Of a stretch of DNA of 64,000 bases, positions 21,386 to 34,362 are shown in pieces (within the stretch, counting starts at the first letter, position 1; each line of letters starts with the position of its first letter). Below the pieces are notes generated by a model. The model ran no database searches and was not told the origin of the DNA. It saw only the letters and a list, made by a program, of their open reading frames with translations. Origin of the DNA: Atriophallophorus winterbourni (taxonomy: Eukaryota > Platyhelminthes > Trematoda > Plagiorchiida > Microphallidae); the NCBI GenBank assembly GCA_013407085.1, contig JACCGJ010001943.1, positions 59,546-123,545 on the forward strand. Reading direction: 5' to 3'. The position numbers and the translations under genes were made by a program.

Positions 21386-22925
21386 ATAGTTCAAAGTAAT
21401 TCCAAGTTTTAATGGTCTAAAAAGCAAATACTTTACAATAACCATGGATTAAAAATATATTGGGTGCATAAAAACCACAAAGATTTTCTGTCAATATGGG
21501 ATATTAGCTTATGTATTGAGTTACGAGGTTGGATTTGGGCAGCATATATTTGTTAAGTTCTGCATGAACATTTTCAGGTTTGATGCACAAATGATATGTC
21601 GGAGGCAGAGAGTTACATATTAAACAACTCGGACAACAAAGAGGAACCTTCAACAATTTGATCTAGAGCGTGGAATGGTTAAATTGCTGCGATGAGATCT
21701 ATTCCCACGTGCTTCTTACCGATGAAAGAGGTGCTCAAGTCGGTGATTCGCTGTATGCAGAATTTTGAACAGCAGCTAAGCAGCAAAGCCATGTCCTTTC
21801 GTATCCATTTGTGCCTGCTTGTACAGTGTACTCAATATTTGGCAGGATATGTATTAATTATCCGTAGGAGTACCTGCTTTGTGAAACTACCGAAGATCCT
21901 GCTAGGCGGTGCTAAAGTTTGGCAGGATTTATTGTATACTACAGAACACTGCCGTGAAGAGTTCAAGTTACTACTAATCCACAAACCCAGGTCTTTATCA
22001 TCGTAACCCATGTAAGTTGCTGAGATTCCAGAGTGCATGTGAATTCAAAGGATTTACCGACATTTTATATTTTTGCATTTTTGGATGTTGAGTGGTAGGC
22101 AGTTTTGTAAGGAGCATGTATGAAGTGCATCGAGATATTTTTGTATATGTTGGTAATCTTCTATTGTATGTATGCCAGTACAAACTTTGATGTTATCCGC
22201 AAATAAAATGACTTTGCTGCGTACGATTTCAGGTACGTCGTTCGTTTACACCAGAACTAGTATTAGCCCCAAGCCTGAGCCTCGAGTTACACCACTTGTA
22301 ACTTCTACTGGGCTGGATATTGCCCCATTAGCTCTAACATTGATGACACTACAAATCAATTAATTTTGTACCCTGGCCTATAATATATATAATAATAATA
22401 TATATAATCTATCATCACCCCGAGAGGCTCAAATTTCTGTAGCAGTATGCTGTGGTTAACATGGTCAAAATCTTTAGACATATTCAAGTAACAATTTTGG
22501 ATAGGGAATCCATTATCCACGCCCCAAGTCCAGTAATCAAGAGTTATGAAAAGATTGGTGAAGCAGGACTGTATTGACCTGAATCCGTGCTGTGCGACGG
22601 AAAGAAACTTATTTTGTTCCAAATGTTTTTTAAGTTCATTAGCTACAAATCGGTCTAAAAGTCTAGAGACCACGCGAAAAATGTGACTGGTCTGTAGTTA
22701 GACACATCGGATTGGTTCCCACCTTTGTATATTCGAGTGATTAATCGAATTTTCCTGTCAGTAGGAAACTTGCTACAATTCAGTGACAGGTTGGAAAAAT
22801 CAGAAAGCGGTGAGAATATAGCATGCGCATATTTTCAGAAGAAACGGTGCTACTGCATGAGCATCTTGCGATTTTTTGCATTTAATTATCATCCAGGGCG
22901 TTACAATCTACTTGCGGGTGCCCCA
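21386..22925 (-). mobile_element. CR1-like element nested in the F1 element
   Basis: The frame 22356-22673 (minus) carries LNMSKDFDHVNHSILLQKFE (decayed AFDRVNHDIL motif) preceded by QHGFRSIQSCFTNLF. The frame 21832-22038 carries DLGLWISSNLNSSRQCSVVY, the thumb. A tail at about 21386-21425 reads, in reverse complement, TTAGACCATTAAAACTTGGA, a decayed form of the CR1-type AACCATAAATCTTGGA tail. F1 sequence stops at CGTGCTGTAATTCATAG (about 21380) and resumes at CACGAGAGTTTAAGCTGGAC (about 22929), with about 40 bp of F1 sequence lost by comparison with 63380-63430. Confidence 0.8.
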
Positions 22926-23432
22926 TGACACGAGAGTTTAAGCTGGACAAAATGACAGCTGCTGTGCTAAGCCGTTTATCCAGCTTCAAGACTATCAAGA
23001 GGTTATCCGCAATGGTTGAAATAAGATATGTGAACTGATGTACTGGTTCAAGCTGACAGTTTCGAACAGTGATGATGGGATGAGATACAATTCCTTAACC
23101 ATGGATTTTGGTCTTGTTCAGGCTGATTGTTAATCCAAAGTATTTGCATGCCGACGGAAAAACATGACATTTGCGACTGGAGCTGTTCTTAGGAGTAAGC
23201 AGTAATGGCTGCATCGTTAGAAAATAGCAGGTCACGGATGATGACATACTGTACATTGGATTGTGTTCTCAACCTGTTCAGTTTGCCAAGCTTGCCATCA
23301 CTTCGCGTGCCAAGGTGAATACCTTCTGTTCTCATCCTAAAAGCAGCAGATCAAAGAAGATGCCGAAAATCGTGGGAGCATGAACATACCCTTCTTTGAC
23401 AACTTGGTGAATTACAAAGACTTCTGAACGTC
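22926..23432 (-). mobile_element. F1 non-LTR element, RT palm part (upstream of nested insertion)
   Basis: Nucleotide-level match to 63420-63930: both share blocks such as AAGCTGACAGTTTCGAACAG versus AAGCTGACAGTTTCCAATAG, and the CTGCATCGTTAGAAAATAGC block of the FADD region. The protein frames are broken, so no long open frame exists. Its 5' end at about 23432 lies in the EIRRGVKQGC region, and the rest of RT and endonuclease are absent. Confidence 0.8.
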
Positions 23433-24054
23433 AATATTGCTCATTAATTTTCACTTCTGTATATCTAAGTTTATCACGCAGTGTTCTCTTGATTTTATGT
23501 GAATGTAAAAGTAAAATTTAAAGCAGATTCCTTAAGTGTGTATTCTGGTTAAAATGGAAAAACGTATTTCGTATTTTTATAATATGGCAAAAGCTTATCT
23601 GTTCGCGAGATGGCACAATATAAGTAATTTTAATTAAATATGCTCACGTAGATTGGCAAAAGTCGACATAAATTCTGTTTCCAAAAGTTTGATTATTTAA
23701 TTTATAATTTTCAACAAGCTACTTGAGTATGTCATGATGCAGCTAAGTAAAATTTGAGGTTTTCTATCGAGAGGTCGCTGGTTTTAATTCAATCTCAAAC
23801 AAATTTTGGGAATCTGGATCTCACAGATTTTTACTTGTCAAAATTAACAATATGTAACAAATATGGTACGAGAAACTGCTGTTCTGCTGAATCGCGTTTA
23901 ATGCAGGTGGATAGAAATTACGTACTTGATCGCACGCTGTGATGGTGAATCTCTCGATTTAAATCATTTGAAAGCACAAACCAATTACCGGATTCGCTTA
24001 GCAGTGGCCTTTATTGCCCCAAAGATGCAGCCATCATTAAATACTCACAAGATT
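23433..24054. other. Intergenic; possible weak tRNA-like B box
   Basis: No gene was recognised. Around 23776-23800 the sequence GGTCGCTGGTTTTAATTCAA is loosely like a tRNA-derived SINE B box (GGTTCGAATCC), but there is no convincing A box, so no call is made. Confidence 0.35.
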
Positions 24055-25690
24055 TAATATTCAAAATTCAAGAATTTATGGTCACAAAAAGGATATATTC
24101 ACAATTGCCTTATTATACTATATATTCAGTGGCGAAAACGGAAATAAATATAATTGAACTGTCAATTGTAGTCCAGTTGAATACTTACAATGAGTCAATG
24201 TGCAGGTGTCGTTAAATCGATATGGAAAAAATAAGTATCTAAATTTCGAATGAAATTTTGACGCTGGGAGCGGTAACAATAAATTTCATTAGATTCCAAA
24301 CGAAACAGACGTAAAGAATAAAAATATAGGCAACAGCTAATACGGGAATGGAGAATTTTAGTGTCGCTGTGTGGAGACTTGTATGTTGTGACTCACGGTA
24401 TTTGAATAAATGTTTTAATGGATGATGTGGGGTATTTAATATTTTGTATGTCAGTATCACATCACTTCGAAGGCTTCTTTGAAGGGGAGTATGGAGTCTC
24501 TGTTTTGGCAATCGTTCCTCGTGGTTTAGTTTTCGGAAACCGCTTACGAGTTTGGTTGCACGATGATATAGTTTATCATGCAATATTTTATCCTATTTTC
24601 ACCACGGAGTCCAAGCTTATGATGAATGCTCCATGTTTTGAATTCAGTATGCTTTCATGATGGTGGGCAACGTTCCAGGCGAGAAGGTCCTGAAAATCCC
24701 TCGCAGCATACCAAGAAACTTAGAAGCATGCTTGTAGATGACCTCGCAATGCACGCTGTTCTTCAGGCTGCCGCATACCCAGTCACCATGATCCCTTTCC
24801 GGCTCGGTTCAGCTCAAAATCGTCCGCCCAAAGTGATATCCGTACTGGAATGGCTTACCAATTTGCAACACCTTGCGTTTTAGGAAATTAAATGGCAGCT
24901 CATTCCAGAGCGACCAATACTAGAGAGAATCGAAATAACTTTGCAGCTGTGCACAGTCCGAATTTAATTTTATCCTCTTCCAAAGTTAAATATCGTCAGC
25001 AAAGAAAACCAACTTGCATGAGTGCGTTTCAAGTAGGTCGTTGGTGTAAACCAAGAAAAGTACTGGCCCTAGGATGAAACCCTGCGGTACGCCACTAGAG
25101 GCATCTAAAACCCGTGATTGTAAACCATTGATTCGAACCATCACCTTGCGTTTACTGACGTTACTTTTAAGCCATACGGGTAGCTGTCCGATGATACGCA
25201 TCTGCTTCAGCTTTTGTAGTGGTTGAAAGTGATCGACTCGGTCAAAGGCTATAGACATATCCAGATAGCAAGCGTGAATGCTATCTGCTTCGTCAACCGA
25301 TTGAGTCCAATCGTTAATCACAGTTAACAGGTTTGTCAAGCATGAGCCAGATTTACAAAAAGTGCTGCGTTGCATATAGTATATTTTGCGATTTCAAGTG
25401 ATGAACTATTTTTCCATCATTTTACGACGGAGACCTTTGGATATCTCGGGAAGTAAGGTGACAGGATGTACTTTACAGGATCTGAAACTCTACCACCCTA
25501 TTTGATAGGTGAAATTACCCCTGTCTTCTACGCTATTGCCATCATTTCTTCGGTTAGAGCAAATGTTTAAACAATTGACTTAGTGGTTCACACAGGTGAT
25601 GGTGACAGAATTTCTGTACAGTTGGTGTGATACCGTCTTATTCAGGTGATTTAATAGGGTTAAATTGACACAAATGTCCATGTATAATCG
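24055..25690 (-). mobile_element. CR1-like non-LTR retrotransposon, RT to 3' tail
   Basis: Minus strand. The frame 24986-25375 carries SCLTNLLTVINDWTQSVDEA, then ACYLDMSIAFDRVDHFQPLQ, then SSGVPQGFILGPVLFLVYTN and LVFFADDI (catalytic DD kept). The frame 24239-24583 carries RATKLVSGFRKLNHEERLPK, the C-terminal part. The upstream limit near 25690 is the decayed RT start. The tail near 24060-24085 (reverse complement TGACCATAAATTCTTGAATT) is of the CR1 heptamer type. A sister copy lies at 53.74-55.28 kb. The region 24590-24985 is the out-of-frame thumb. Confidence 0.87.
24986..25375 (-). pseudogene. CR1-like RT palm fragment with FADD box (129 aa open)
   Basis: Motifs in order: CLTNLLTVINDW, DMSIAFDRVDH with the first catalytic Asp, VPQGFILGPVLFLVYTNDLL, and FFADDI with the catalytic Asp pair at the very end of the frame. 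Family CR1-like ORF2 proteins continue with a KLW motif after FADD. Here a stop or frameshift follows. Confidence 0.88.
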
Positions 25691-26519
25691 CTGAATTGAT
25701 CTCGATATCAGTCAGCTGCTGCGACACAGCTGATAAAGGCAATTCTCCAGTCGATCGGACTCATTACTTTAGCATAAAACTGAGGGCGAGCATTAGCTGT
25801 TTTCTTTTGCTGAAACTGTTAATTCATTCTCGGTACGCACAGGAAAAACCTCTGCTTTCACGCTCGATCGAGCATTGACAACCCGATGTAGCTAATACTA
25901 TGAAATGAATTTGGTCTGAAAACAGATTTAAAAAGAGTAAATTTCCTAGTCGCCTTCTATCACCACAGTTGTCATTTGTTAGCTCGAACCAATAAGTTTC
26001 ATATATTGGATCATATATTGTCGATAAGATTTCACGCATATGTTTTACTGTGTGGCATTTTAAACACATTTTAAACTAAACATGTAAAACACAATAGGAA
26101 ACTGGATGTATTATAATTGCAGAGCATACTTCATATTATAACAAATAGTAATTTATCGGTGTGCTGGCGTTTTGTTTCGTACACTGTGTATCCAAATTTC
26201 GCCGCCATATGTTTGTTCTTTGATTGATCATTTATTCATTTTGAAAACTGGTTTCAAGCATTGGATTTTATTTCAGATATTTTCAGTTAAGATACATCTA
26301 TATATTATAAATTGAGCATTATCAATTTATTTGTTGGCTAAATGCATTTATGATATCAAAATGATTATCGATCAATGCAATCAAAATTAACAAATCTAAT
26401 ATCTATATATTCGCATTCCCGTATCATAATTACATCGCCTTGTGCTAGGTGCTAAAATTTGTGCGTGACATTTCAAGCTAATGCTATGCAATGATATAAA
26501 ACTATATTTGTTGACTGCT
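25691..26519. other. Intergenic, no gene recognised
   Basis: AT-rich. Short frames at 25696-25878 and 25824-26069 have no recognisable motif. Confidence 0.5.
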
Positions 26520-26900
26520 ATACCCTAATAAAAACTCCGCCAAGGACGGTCCCAAGCCCGTCTGAGAAAGGAGAAGGGTTGGGTTTAGGGCTAGCAACCC
26601 TATCCCGTAAAACCTACATTGCTACGGAAACGATGACGACAGATCCGTGGTTCGGTCATGTCTGCAGGATGGATCCCAGTTCGCATACGAAGGTAGCCAT
26701 GCACTGGCATCCGCAAGGTAAACGAAAAAGGGGACGGCCCAAGGAAACTTGGCGCAGAACTTTGGAAGGCGAACTACATGCACAAGGATTCACGGTGCAG
26801 ACGGCAACGGAAGCAGCGACAGACCGGAACCACTGGCGTGAATTTGTCTTCGCCTCATGTGCCACCCGGCACGGAGAGGACTGAATACCCTAATAAAAAC
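26520..26900 (+). mobile_element. Short non-LTR C-terminal fragment flanked by 17-bp direct repeats
   Basis: The insert is visibly more GC-rich than its surroundings. The sequence ATACCCTAATAAAAACT occurs exactly at 26520-26536 and again at 26884-26900, bracketing it like a target-site duplication. Inside is the ORF 26579-26884. LINE insertions normally make such duplications and are 5'-truncated, which fits. No poly-A or microsatellite tail is obvious next to the right repeat. Alternatively the repeated sequence may belong to the element. Confidence 0.7.
26579..26884 (+). CDS. Retroelement ORF C-terminal fragment, intact open frame (101 aa)
   Basis: The predicted protein contains FGHVCRMDPSSHTKVAMHWH, then PQGKRKRGRPKETWRRTLEG and a C-terminal DRNHWREFVFASCATRHGED. 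LINE ORF2 proteins of RTE-related families end with a W-x-GH-x-x-R motif, then P-x-GKRKRGRPKxTWRR and a W-x-x-x-V end. So this is the carboxy end of such a protein, without endonuclease or RT. It is open to its native stop, unlike nearly all other retroelement frames here, which suggests a younger insertion or chance survival. The first Met is probably not native. The frame upstream has no family match. Confidence 0.75.
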   Translation: MGLGLATLSRKTYIATETMTTDPWFGHVCRMDPSSHTKVAMHWHPQGKRKRGRPKETWRRTLEGELHAQGFTVQTATEAATDRNHWREFVFASCATRHGED

Positions 26901-28289
26901 TAATCACTTAATATTACCATCGTTTTATACGGAAAATGATTATTCTCAAATATGACAACTTTACTTGAATGTACAAGTCAAAAATCATGAGAAACTGCCC
27001 TGGAAATATTGTCAATATATCTGACGCAAAAACAATCTTTGATATTATATGTATAGCTTAACTTCTAAGCTAAACTAAGTCAGATATCAAAAACGAAGCA
27101 GAAGCAGAACGAATTTCAAATAATTTTACTCAATATTGAGTAACCGGGCTAATTTAACACGGAAAACCTTCAGGTGAATATCAATGAAGATGTTTCAAGT
27201 GTGAAGATTTTATAGAGTTATTTACATTGTGAGACTGATATTAATTTGTGTATTAACTTCTGTCTGGTCTATCAGCTGTCTGTCACAATTGATACAGGGG
27301 CGCGAAAAAAGCAAACGAAATTTCAATTGTCAGCTTGCTTGATTGTTTCTGCGCATTTTGTTTCAGCAATCATTCAAAATTTCCCTCTCATACGGCCAAT
27401 ACAAAGACGGGCAAAATTACAGAAAATAGTTGAATAATTGGAATATTTCACGCGGTAAAATCGCAGTTTCTGTTCGTCCTCGTTGAATACTTGAAGTTCC
27501 GTGTCCAAGTTAAGTGGTCGGATTTTAAAAATCAAGTACAAAGTCAAACACAATTTTCTCATGACACTGGGATTGTTTGGTAGTGGATTTTCGACTTAAT
27601 TTTACGTACACCCCCTCATCATATAACGATAAAATTTATAGCTTGTGGGATGTAAAATGCAAAGTAGTAATTTAGCGAAATAGTTATACTCGGTGAATTT
27701 TTTTTGGAACAAATTTCACTTCAAAAATTGTGAACAAGCTGGATAGCTTATAGCTCCACTTGTATCACTTTGTGAATCGAATTTGAAATATCGAATCTGT
27801 GTAATTTAAACGAAATCGAGAAATACCAGGTTGATCTTCAAACATTTATAAACCATGCTTGTGCATATGATTTAACTTGAAGAAAACGATCGTCATATAT
27901 TTTATACTTCGATGATAATGTCTAATTCACATTGCACTTTTTGAGCTCAGAATGTTCCGATAGTTATTTTCAAGTTGTTTCTAGGGTAAAGATGGAAGAC
28001 ATTTCGACAATCGGGAATGTTTAGTTTGACAAAAGGCTAGCTTGATCTCATCATAATGAAACGATGAAAAGTAACGGTATCCAATGCTTTTTATAAACGG
28101 AGGCTATTTACGGCCCAATAATTATGTGTGCCTTGCCTAACAGTTAGCTGGATCTTATTTCTAGATGCTCTATAAAGGTTGAAGTTTGTATGTTGGCATT
28201 CGTTTGAAAATCGTACAGGTTAGGAACCATAACATAATCTTTGGCTCAAAACAGTCGATCTTTCGAGAATTATTCGAATGAACAGTTTT
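26901..28289. other. Intergenic, no gene recognised
   Basis: AT-rich. Frames at 27246-27437 and 27374-27562 have no recognised motif. Confidence 0.5.
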
Positions 28290-28800
28290 CAAACCAGTCT
28301 TATAGAGTGAATGTTGTAAACTTGTTTTCGCTGAGCTTGGCAGTGTAAGCTTGCTGGAATTACACAGAGAGATTAGACTCACACATATGACTGACGTCAA
28401 TCCTCTGCTAATGACTAAATTTTAATTGGTCAAATATAGTCAGTTGAAGCATCAGTTTTGTAGAAAGGAACGCATGTTTTGCGTCGCAGTCTGAACTGTC
28501 GTGACAAGTTGTGAGGAATAATCTTTACATTTTAGCGCGCCTAACGAGAATATGAATAAAACAGTATTGATACCGATTATATGAACGAGAACGTTTCCAA
28601 GAGAATTTATGCTGCGATTTTGTTCGGAAGGATGCGTAAGTGACACAAAGATATATATTCTTACATATTTCTACAAGGTATTTCCCATTTTTTCTTGCTC
28701 TATTAACACCGATTCATTTCAAGTTTGACCAAGACTCGTGATCTGCACCAACGTGCAAATCGAAATCACCCAATACTACTATAACATTTTCAGTGTCACA
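28290..28800 (-). mobile_element. F1 APE-type endonuclease remnant
   Basis: Reading 28800 downward on the minus strand: ENVIVVLGDFDLHVGADHES, where GDFN is read as GDFD, then KNGKYLVEICKNIYLCVTYA and SFRTKSQHKFSW, ending SSDCDAKHAFLSTKLM and RIDVSHMCESNLSV. The last two match DCDTDHSLVCAKLKL and RIDIRRMCESNRAARF of the copy at 10.9-11.3 kb. Several stops and frameshifts are present. The RT part is absent. It abuts a CR1-like copy that starts at about 28855. Confidence 0.75.
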
Positions 28801-28854
28801 CAGTTAATGAGTGATATTAGTATAAGATAAAAGGCATTTTTGCAGCATGGGGCT

Positions 28855-29840
28855 CAAAATTCTCAAGGTTTTATTGTAGAAACAGAAATAAGCTCAAAAA
28901 CAAACTTAAGATGACGAAGTAAATAGAGCAATGGGAGAAATTTTTCGGAGAATTAATAAGATCAAACCATACAGCAAGTTTTGGCATGCGTTTATTGAGT
29001 TTTCAATTAATAATCTTAACTCATTCTAAGTGTATGTTTTATTCAGGTAAGAATTCCCAATTGAAGCAATTTCTGACTGACAAAAAAATACGACGAATAC
29101 TTAGTGGTTAATGTTGAACGCTTATATCATTTCAACGTCCTTTAGTAAATAATTGAGGGGATGATTTTGGTCAGCATAATATTAAATTCGTAAATAATGT
29201 CAGTCTATATCTTACGCAGCGTAAGATCATGTAGTTTTGTGTTTGATATTTGTTTTGGAAAGATAAATTTTTGAATCAGGAGACCAACTTGGTTACGAAA
29301 TGATAAATAATGTTCATAGCTTAATACCTTTCCTCATCCATCGTGCCCAGAATTGAAGTTAACAGTCCATAACAGAACTTACATAAGTATTAATGAACTA
29401 GGGTAAGGTTTCAGGCCCGAAAATCCTAAATATTATTTTTACCAGACAAAAGAGACGGTAAGATTTATTGCACAAAATTTGGTAAGGATTTCCGGATCTA
29501 AGGTTACCCGATACCCGTAGACCTAGATGTTTTTTTGTGGTACTCCATGCGAGATCTAGTGTGCCAAGCTGAAACATGTGGTGCAGAGATTTGCCAAACC
29601 GCGGCATTTTACAATTTACTGAATTAAAGAACAATAGACCTAAAATGTTTCTTTATTTTAATATCAGACTCGGTTCCTAAAAGTTGACTAAGGTAATGGT
29701 ATCAGTCATTTGAAGTCCAACTCCGTTCGCTCTGGTGGTATTTGGGTAATGTTACTTAAAGTCGTTTGTTTCGCACAGCAAACCTGACTCTTTTCTGTTA
29801 AAATTCATCATAGTCACGTTCTGTCCAAAGAATGTGTAAT
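28855..29840 (-). mobile_element. CR1-like element, degenerate thumb to 3' tail
   Basis: The frame 29398-29634 (minus) carries NCKMPRFGKSLHHMFQLGTL followed by KKHLGLRVSGNL, matching the 3.1 kb copy (TCKMLRLRKSLHQTYQHGTR then EKDLGICV). Nucleotide similarity to 2394-3000 extends through 28860-29400. The tail near 28858-28890 reads GGGCTCAAAATTCTCAAGG. It is heavily decayed. Confidence 0.72.
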
Positions 29841-32800
29841 CATCTTTTTTAGCATAACAGTGTCTAGTATGCGTGTTTTTTGCAGGCAGCTGCGTCCATT
29901 TTTACACATCTTATCATTTTCTTAGGTCGATTATTTTCAAAGCATCGCAGCGAATTCCAAGGAATATGAACTTGACGCTCTAGTTTTCGAGAATCAAAGT
30001 TAATCTCTTTGAGGTGATAATGTGAATCTATGTGAAAATATTCGGGTGAATTTTCAGTAGATAACATATCGCTACACGTAATGAAGATATGAGAAAGTTA
30101 CGAGAATGCAACTTATTAATTTGAATTTGTCAAGTCGGAGAAATCAAAAGCCTTTTAATCAGATATGAATATCTCTCACACAACACCAGTCCAAGGCTCG
30201 TATCTCTACACCAGTTAAGAGATAGAATTTATCTATTATATGCCCCATCTTGTTTGATGATCCTGAAAATTGAACTGAAGCGTCTTCTTACTATTTACCG
30301 TCAGATGCGTGCCTGGACAGTTCAGTATCGATTATTAGGCCTAGACCATGCCGCAAGAGCTATGCCTTCACGCAACATTGTAACCAATACATCAGCCGGG
30401 CTTAAACATTTGAACAGCAACCTTATCCCCGGACTCGCCAATACGAACGTGGTTACAACTAAGAACAACTAAACGGGATTTCAGCTCTGGATTTGACCTC
30501 GGATCTCATCATATTATTAAGTATGACCGCAATACAGCAGAGGATTTAAATAACGTTTCTCCTGAACATAATTGAACCGCCTTGATTGACAAGCGGAACT
30601 TCACTTGTCCTAATCAAACTAGTTTAAAGCGCCATTCACAGGACTTCACCACTTCACCAGTAAATAAATGCAGATCTGCCAGTCGCTGCCCATAGTTATC
30701 AAGAGCTATTTAAAGTGGCAGGCGTTGGAAAATTTATGGAAATGAGTGCTTATCTTCAAAACTTTTGCGACAATTACAACCTTGGCGTGGTGTAATAAGT
30801 TCATTTCTGGAAATCTTGAAATAATTTATCGCAACATATGAACTTAATACTTTAAAAACTTACACACTGGAAACCTGAATGCCGGGAGAATTTCAATGGA
30901 TTCGATTTTGATCTTTTGCGTGAATACTTCGTGTTTGTTCCGGTTAATGTTCCAAAACCTATGATCCCCAAATTCTAAATTAAATGAACAAGGAAGCGTT
31001 ACATAAAAATTACCGAGTTTTGATGCATTAAATTATCCTAATTGATTTTAATTTTTCTGTGATGTAACTGCCTATTTTCGCCTTTTGTAATAATTAAGAC
31101 GAAAGATATGCTACATTTCATCTCAGTATTTCGGAAGATAGATTTGAATAAATTTGGCATTCAATTTCGCTAAATTTACTCCATGTTGGCAGTGGATGCA
31201 TAATGTTACATAAGATTCCATTTTCGCTAATCAAACAATGTAAACTTTCTCCTGCCTATTTTGGCATACATAATTTGACAAGGCGACGAAAGTTTTATCG
31301 ACGTTTCTGAGAGTTCGAAGACTACAAATGTCACAAAGATGACAGGATACATCATTACACACTGGTAGGGACTATCATTTGCAACAAAACAATAATTATT
31401 CAAATGATTCTACCCGATTTCTAGCATTATCTGTCTGGTCTTTATTTAAAATCAGCATCCTATGAATATAATAATGCAAACTAAATGAGATCATGTCGAG
31501 TTATAATGAAAATTTCACTATTTCACTTGAATATAATAAATAAATCTCAAAAGATTTTATTTTCCAGATCAGCCTGCCTCGTGGCAAATCATACGATTAG
31601 GGTAACTACGTAAAACCTTTTTCAGTCTGGCCAAAGACTTTTATTACAATTAAGCAACTTATCGGATACTTAACCACGATGAATCATTTAAACTAATTTC
31701 ACACTCAACTGGCAAGTAAGGCTGTCGGTGAACGTAAGTTTCGTTTAATTTCTGTTAACGAGTCACAGAAAATTCACTAACAGACCACAGAGGTGTACAA
31801 GTATTGAAACACAGATTGTATTGCCGTTCTTGGTTATAATGTCTGAACGCTGCAGACTTTGCCATAGCATATTAGTGCTTCTGATCCAAGAGTAGTGTTT
31901 GAGAGACGAACTTCAAATGCATTTTGTTTCCGTTACACACAACCTGTGTTATGCATATTTTATAGTAATAAGTGGTGCCAAATCGTTAATTGAAATCGAA
32001 ATCAAGGTTCTATCTTGTAGAAATTGCGTTTTTACAGTAATAGACTTTATCTTGAAAAGACCAGGTCTAAAAAATACGCGTTCATCAACCAGCGATCTAC
32101 TCTATATATTCCAAGGTTGTAGGTTGTGGCAGGTGATATAAAATTGCTCTAATCATTTGTTCGTAACTACATTTTAATGTATGTCCTATTTTGAACGAAC
32201 ATCTAACAGTTCTTCCGAAAGCGATGTAGCGGACAGCCTTTGATTAACATTCCACAATAAAGATTACAAGTAGTTCACTTGAAGACCTATTTGCCAAACG
32301 TGAAGTATAAAGTAGATATCAAGGGACTGCGTATCGTCTAATGAGATCAAATTTGGGTACTCATCTAGATAACACTTTAATGATATCGCCTTTGACCTAC
32401 ACAGTAAGTCTAATCGCTTGGAGACAAAAACGAACCCGGTCGATAAGCTTATATAGCAATGCGTACAAATGTTAGTTATGCAAGTAATTATTATGCATCA
32501 GGTTAGTGTTACCATTGAAGGATTAAACTTTGAATTACGCTAAACCACATAGTTTCAATATAATTCATATATCACTTGGGCTTATATCGCTAGCGCAGTT
32601 ACAACTCAGCTACCGTGAAAGTGTTACCAATTAAAAAAATACAAAACAAGAAAATAGCGCCACATTTGTTCATTTATAAGTCTGTGGAAAGTTGCTAACT
32701 TGCCCCCTAAGATGATAAGAAATATTTCACAATTCTTCTCAGCGTTGCTTCGCTCGCTGTAATCAATCATAGCAGACCGTTCCTCCGGAGAATTACTCCC

Positions 32801-33099
32801 TGTAAAATCGATGAACTGCTGGACCGTGGTGAAGCGGACATTAAAATTCACGCCATTCAAGTGACCAGCGAAAATTCGAGTAAAAGAGTTAAAAAAATAT
32901 TACAACCCCAATTATTCACCGCCGTCGGTGAACCTACATGCTATTCGACGTGAAATTTCGTAAGAATTTTAAAGAATATTTCATTGGGAAATGACAAAAA
33001 TCCTAGGGATGAACGCTTCCAAAGAAGACTTACGCGGAAGACAGTTAAAAAGTTTATTTGACATTTGAAGATCGAGATGATGACTTTGAAGGGAGTTTG
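29841..33099. other. Intergenic, no gene recognised
   Basis: About 3.2 kb. Open frames at 29864-30067, 30254-30472, 31899-32141 and 32624-32860 were inspected and not recognised. The frame 32624-32860 (minus, MNGVNFNVRFTTVQQFIDFT onward) has a somewhat higher GC first half and could be a decayed exon or a retroelement gag start, but no motif supports either. Confidence 0.45.
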
Positions 33100-34134
33100 A
33101 TACAAATTCTGAATATTTATCGAAGAATGTGGGGCAGAATCAGTTCATCTCGGTTGCGCCTTTGTCCGAGAGTTCCCAAGCTGAATCTAGCCAATCGCTG
33201 CTCAAACATCTTAGGCGTTGTCTTATGATAAGTTCTCTCGAGTAGCGAGATGTCTCTTTCCAAACATAGCTCCCAACCTTTTGCTGTATAATCCATGACC
33301 GAGGGCATGTACGTTCTATCCTACTTTGGGTAAAGTCACATAGACCCAGACGTGCAAGTTTTTGATGTACAGGACATTGCGTAGACCAATGACTAACGTT
33401 GTTGCTCTGTGATAGATTTTAACAAATAGAGCAATACTTGTTGGCAGCCAATGAGCAAATACCTCTATTGCATACTTCATCGTCGGGCGAAGGCAGACGT
33501 TCATTGTCCTTGGTAATATTACCAGCGAGAATTTTCCAACTATTCTTCTAGCCTATACTTAACTATCTATTGGCCTGTCGATATATATTCTGGCAGTGTG
33601 TGTGCTCTTCAGGTTTCCATGAATCAATTCTCCAAGATATTTTCCAACGAGCTCCATGCCAAGTTTTAAGTTCTCAATCGATATATCAAAGGAACATTCT
33701 TGCCAAGCTGTAGCATCTTTATATTCCGTATGTTGAATTTTAGATCACTCATGGCACGTTGTCACGTTGTCCAAATCCATTTGCAGTTTCTCACAATCAT
33801 TTTCAGAATTAATTTGCGTCCAAATTTTCATTTCATCCACGAACAGGACTATTTTGGATGATATTAGGGGAGGGGTAAATCGTTAATTCATATTAGAAAC
33901 AGGAGCGGGCTTAGTACGGATCATTGTGAGACTCCGCTGACGGCTTTGAACATTTGGGATAGCACTCCGTTAACTTTAACTAAGGCGCGTGATCTGAGAG
34001 GTAGTCGCACAACCATTAGTAGAGTGGTTCACATATTCCTAAACGTATCGGTTTTGAAGAAGAAAATGGTGATTGACTGTGTTAAAAGCCTTAGAAATGT
34101 CTAAGTAACAGTCGTGAATGCAAGAACTTCTATC

Positions 34135-34353
34135 CTACCCTTTCGTCCAGTCTTCTAACGCTATGAGAAGATTCGTTAGACAAGAGCGATGAGATCGAAA
34201 TTGATGTGGCGCTGGCGGAAATAATTCAAAGTGTGAAACTATTCTTTCCGAGACTATACGTTCCATGATCTTAGCAATAACAGGTAAAAGTGTGACGGGA
34301 CGATAATTTGCAGCGTCAGATCGGCAGCATCCTTTAAAGATAGGTGTAATCAC
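34135..34353 (-). pseudogene. CR1-like RT start (72 aa open)
   Basis: The frame reads MITPIFKGCCRSDAANYRPV then TLLPVIAKIMERIVSERIVS and HRSCLTNLLIALEDWTKG. These are the RT motifs IxPIFKGG-x-R-x-x-x-NYRPVxLL, K-x-x-E, and SCLTNLL-x-A-x-x-W. It follows the linker at 34363-34674, which ends KGVVPKD, after a small frame break. Confidence 0.88.
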
Positions 34354-34362
34354 ACAGGACTT

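Noticed and set aside
32624..32860. 78-codon minus frame (MNGVNFNVRFTTVQQFIDFT) as a gag or exon
   Set aside because: First half looks protein-like, but no motif, splice context or repeat supports a call.
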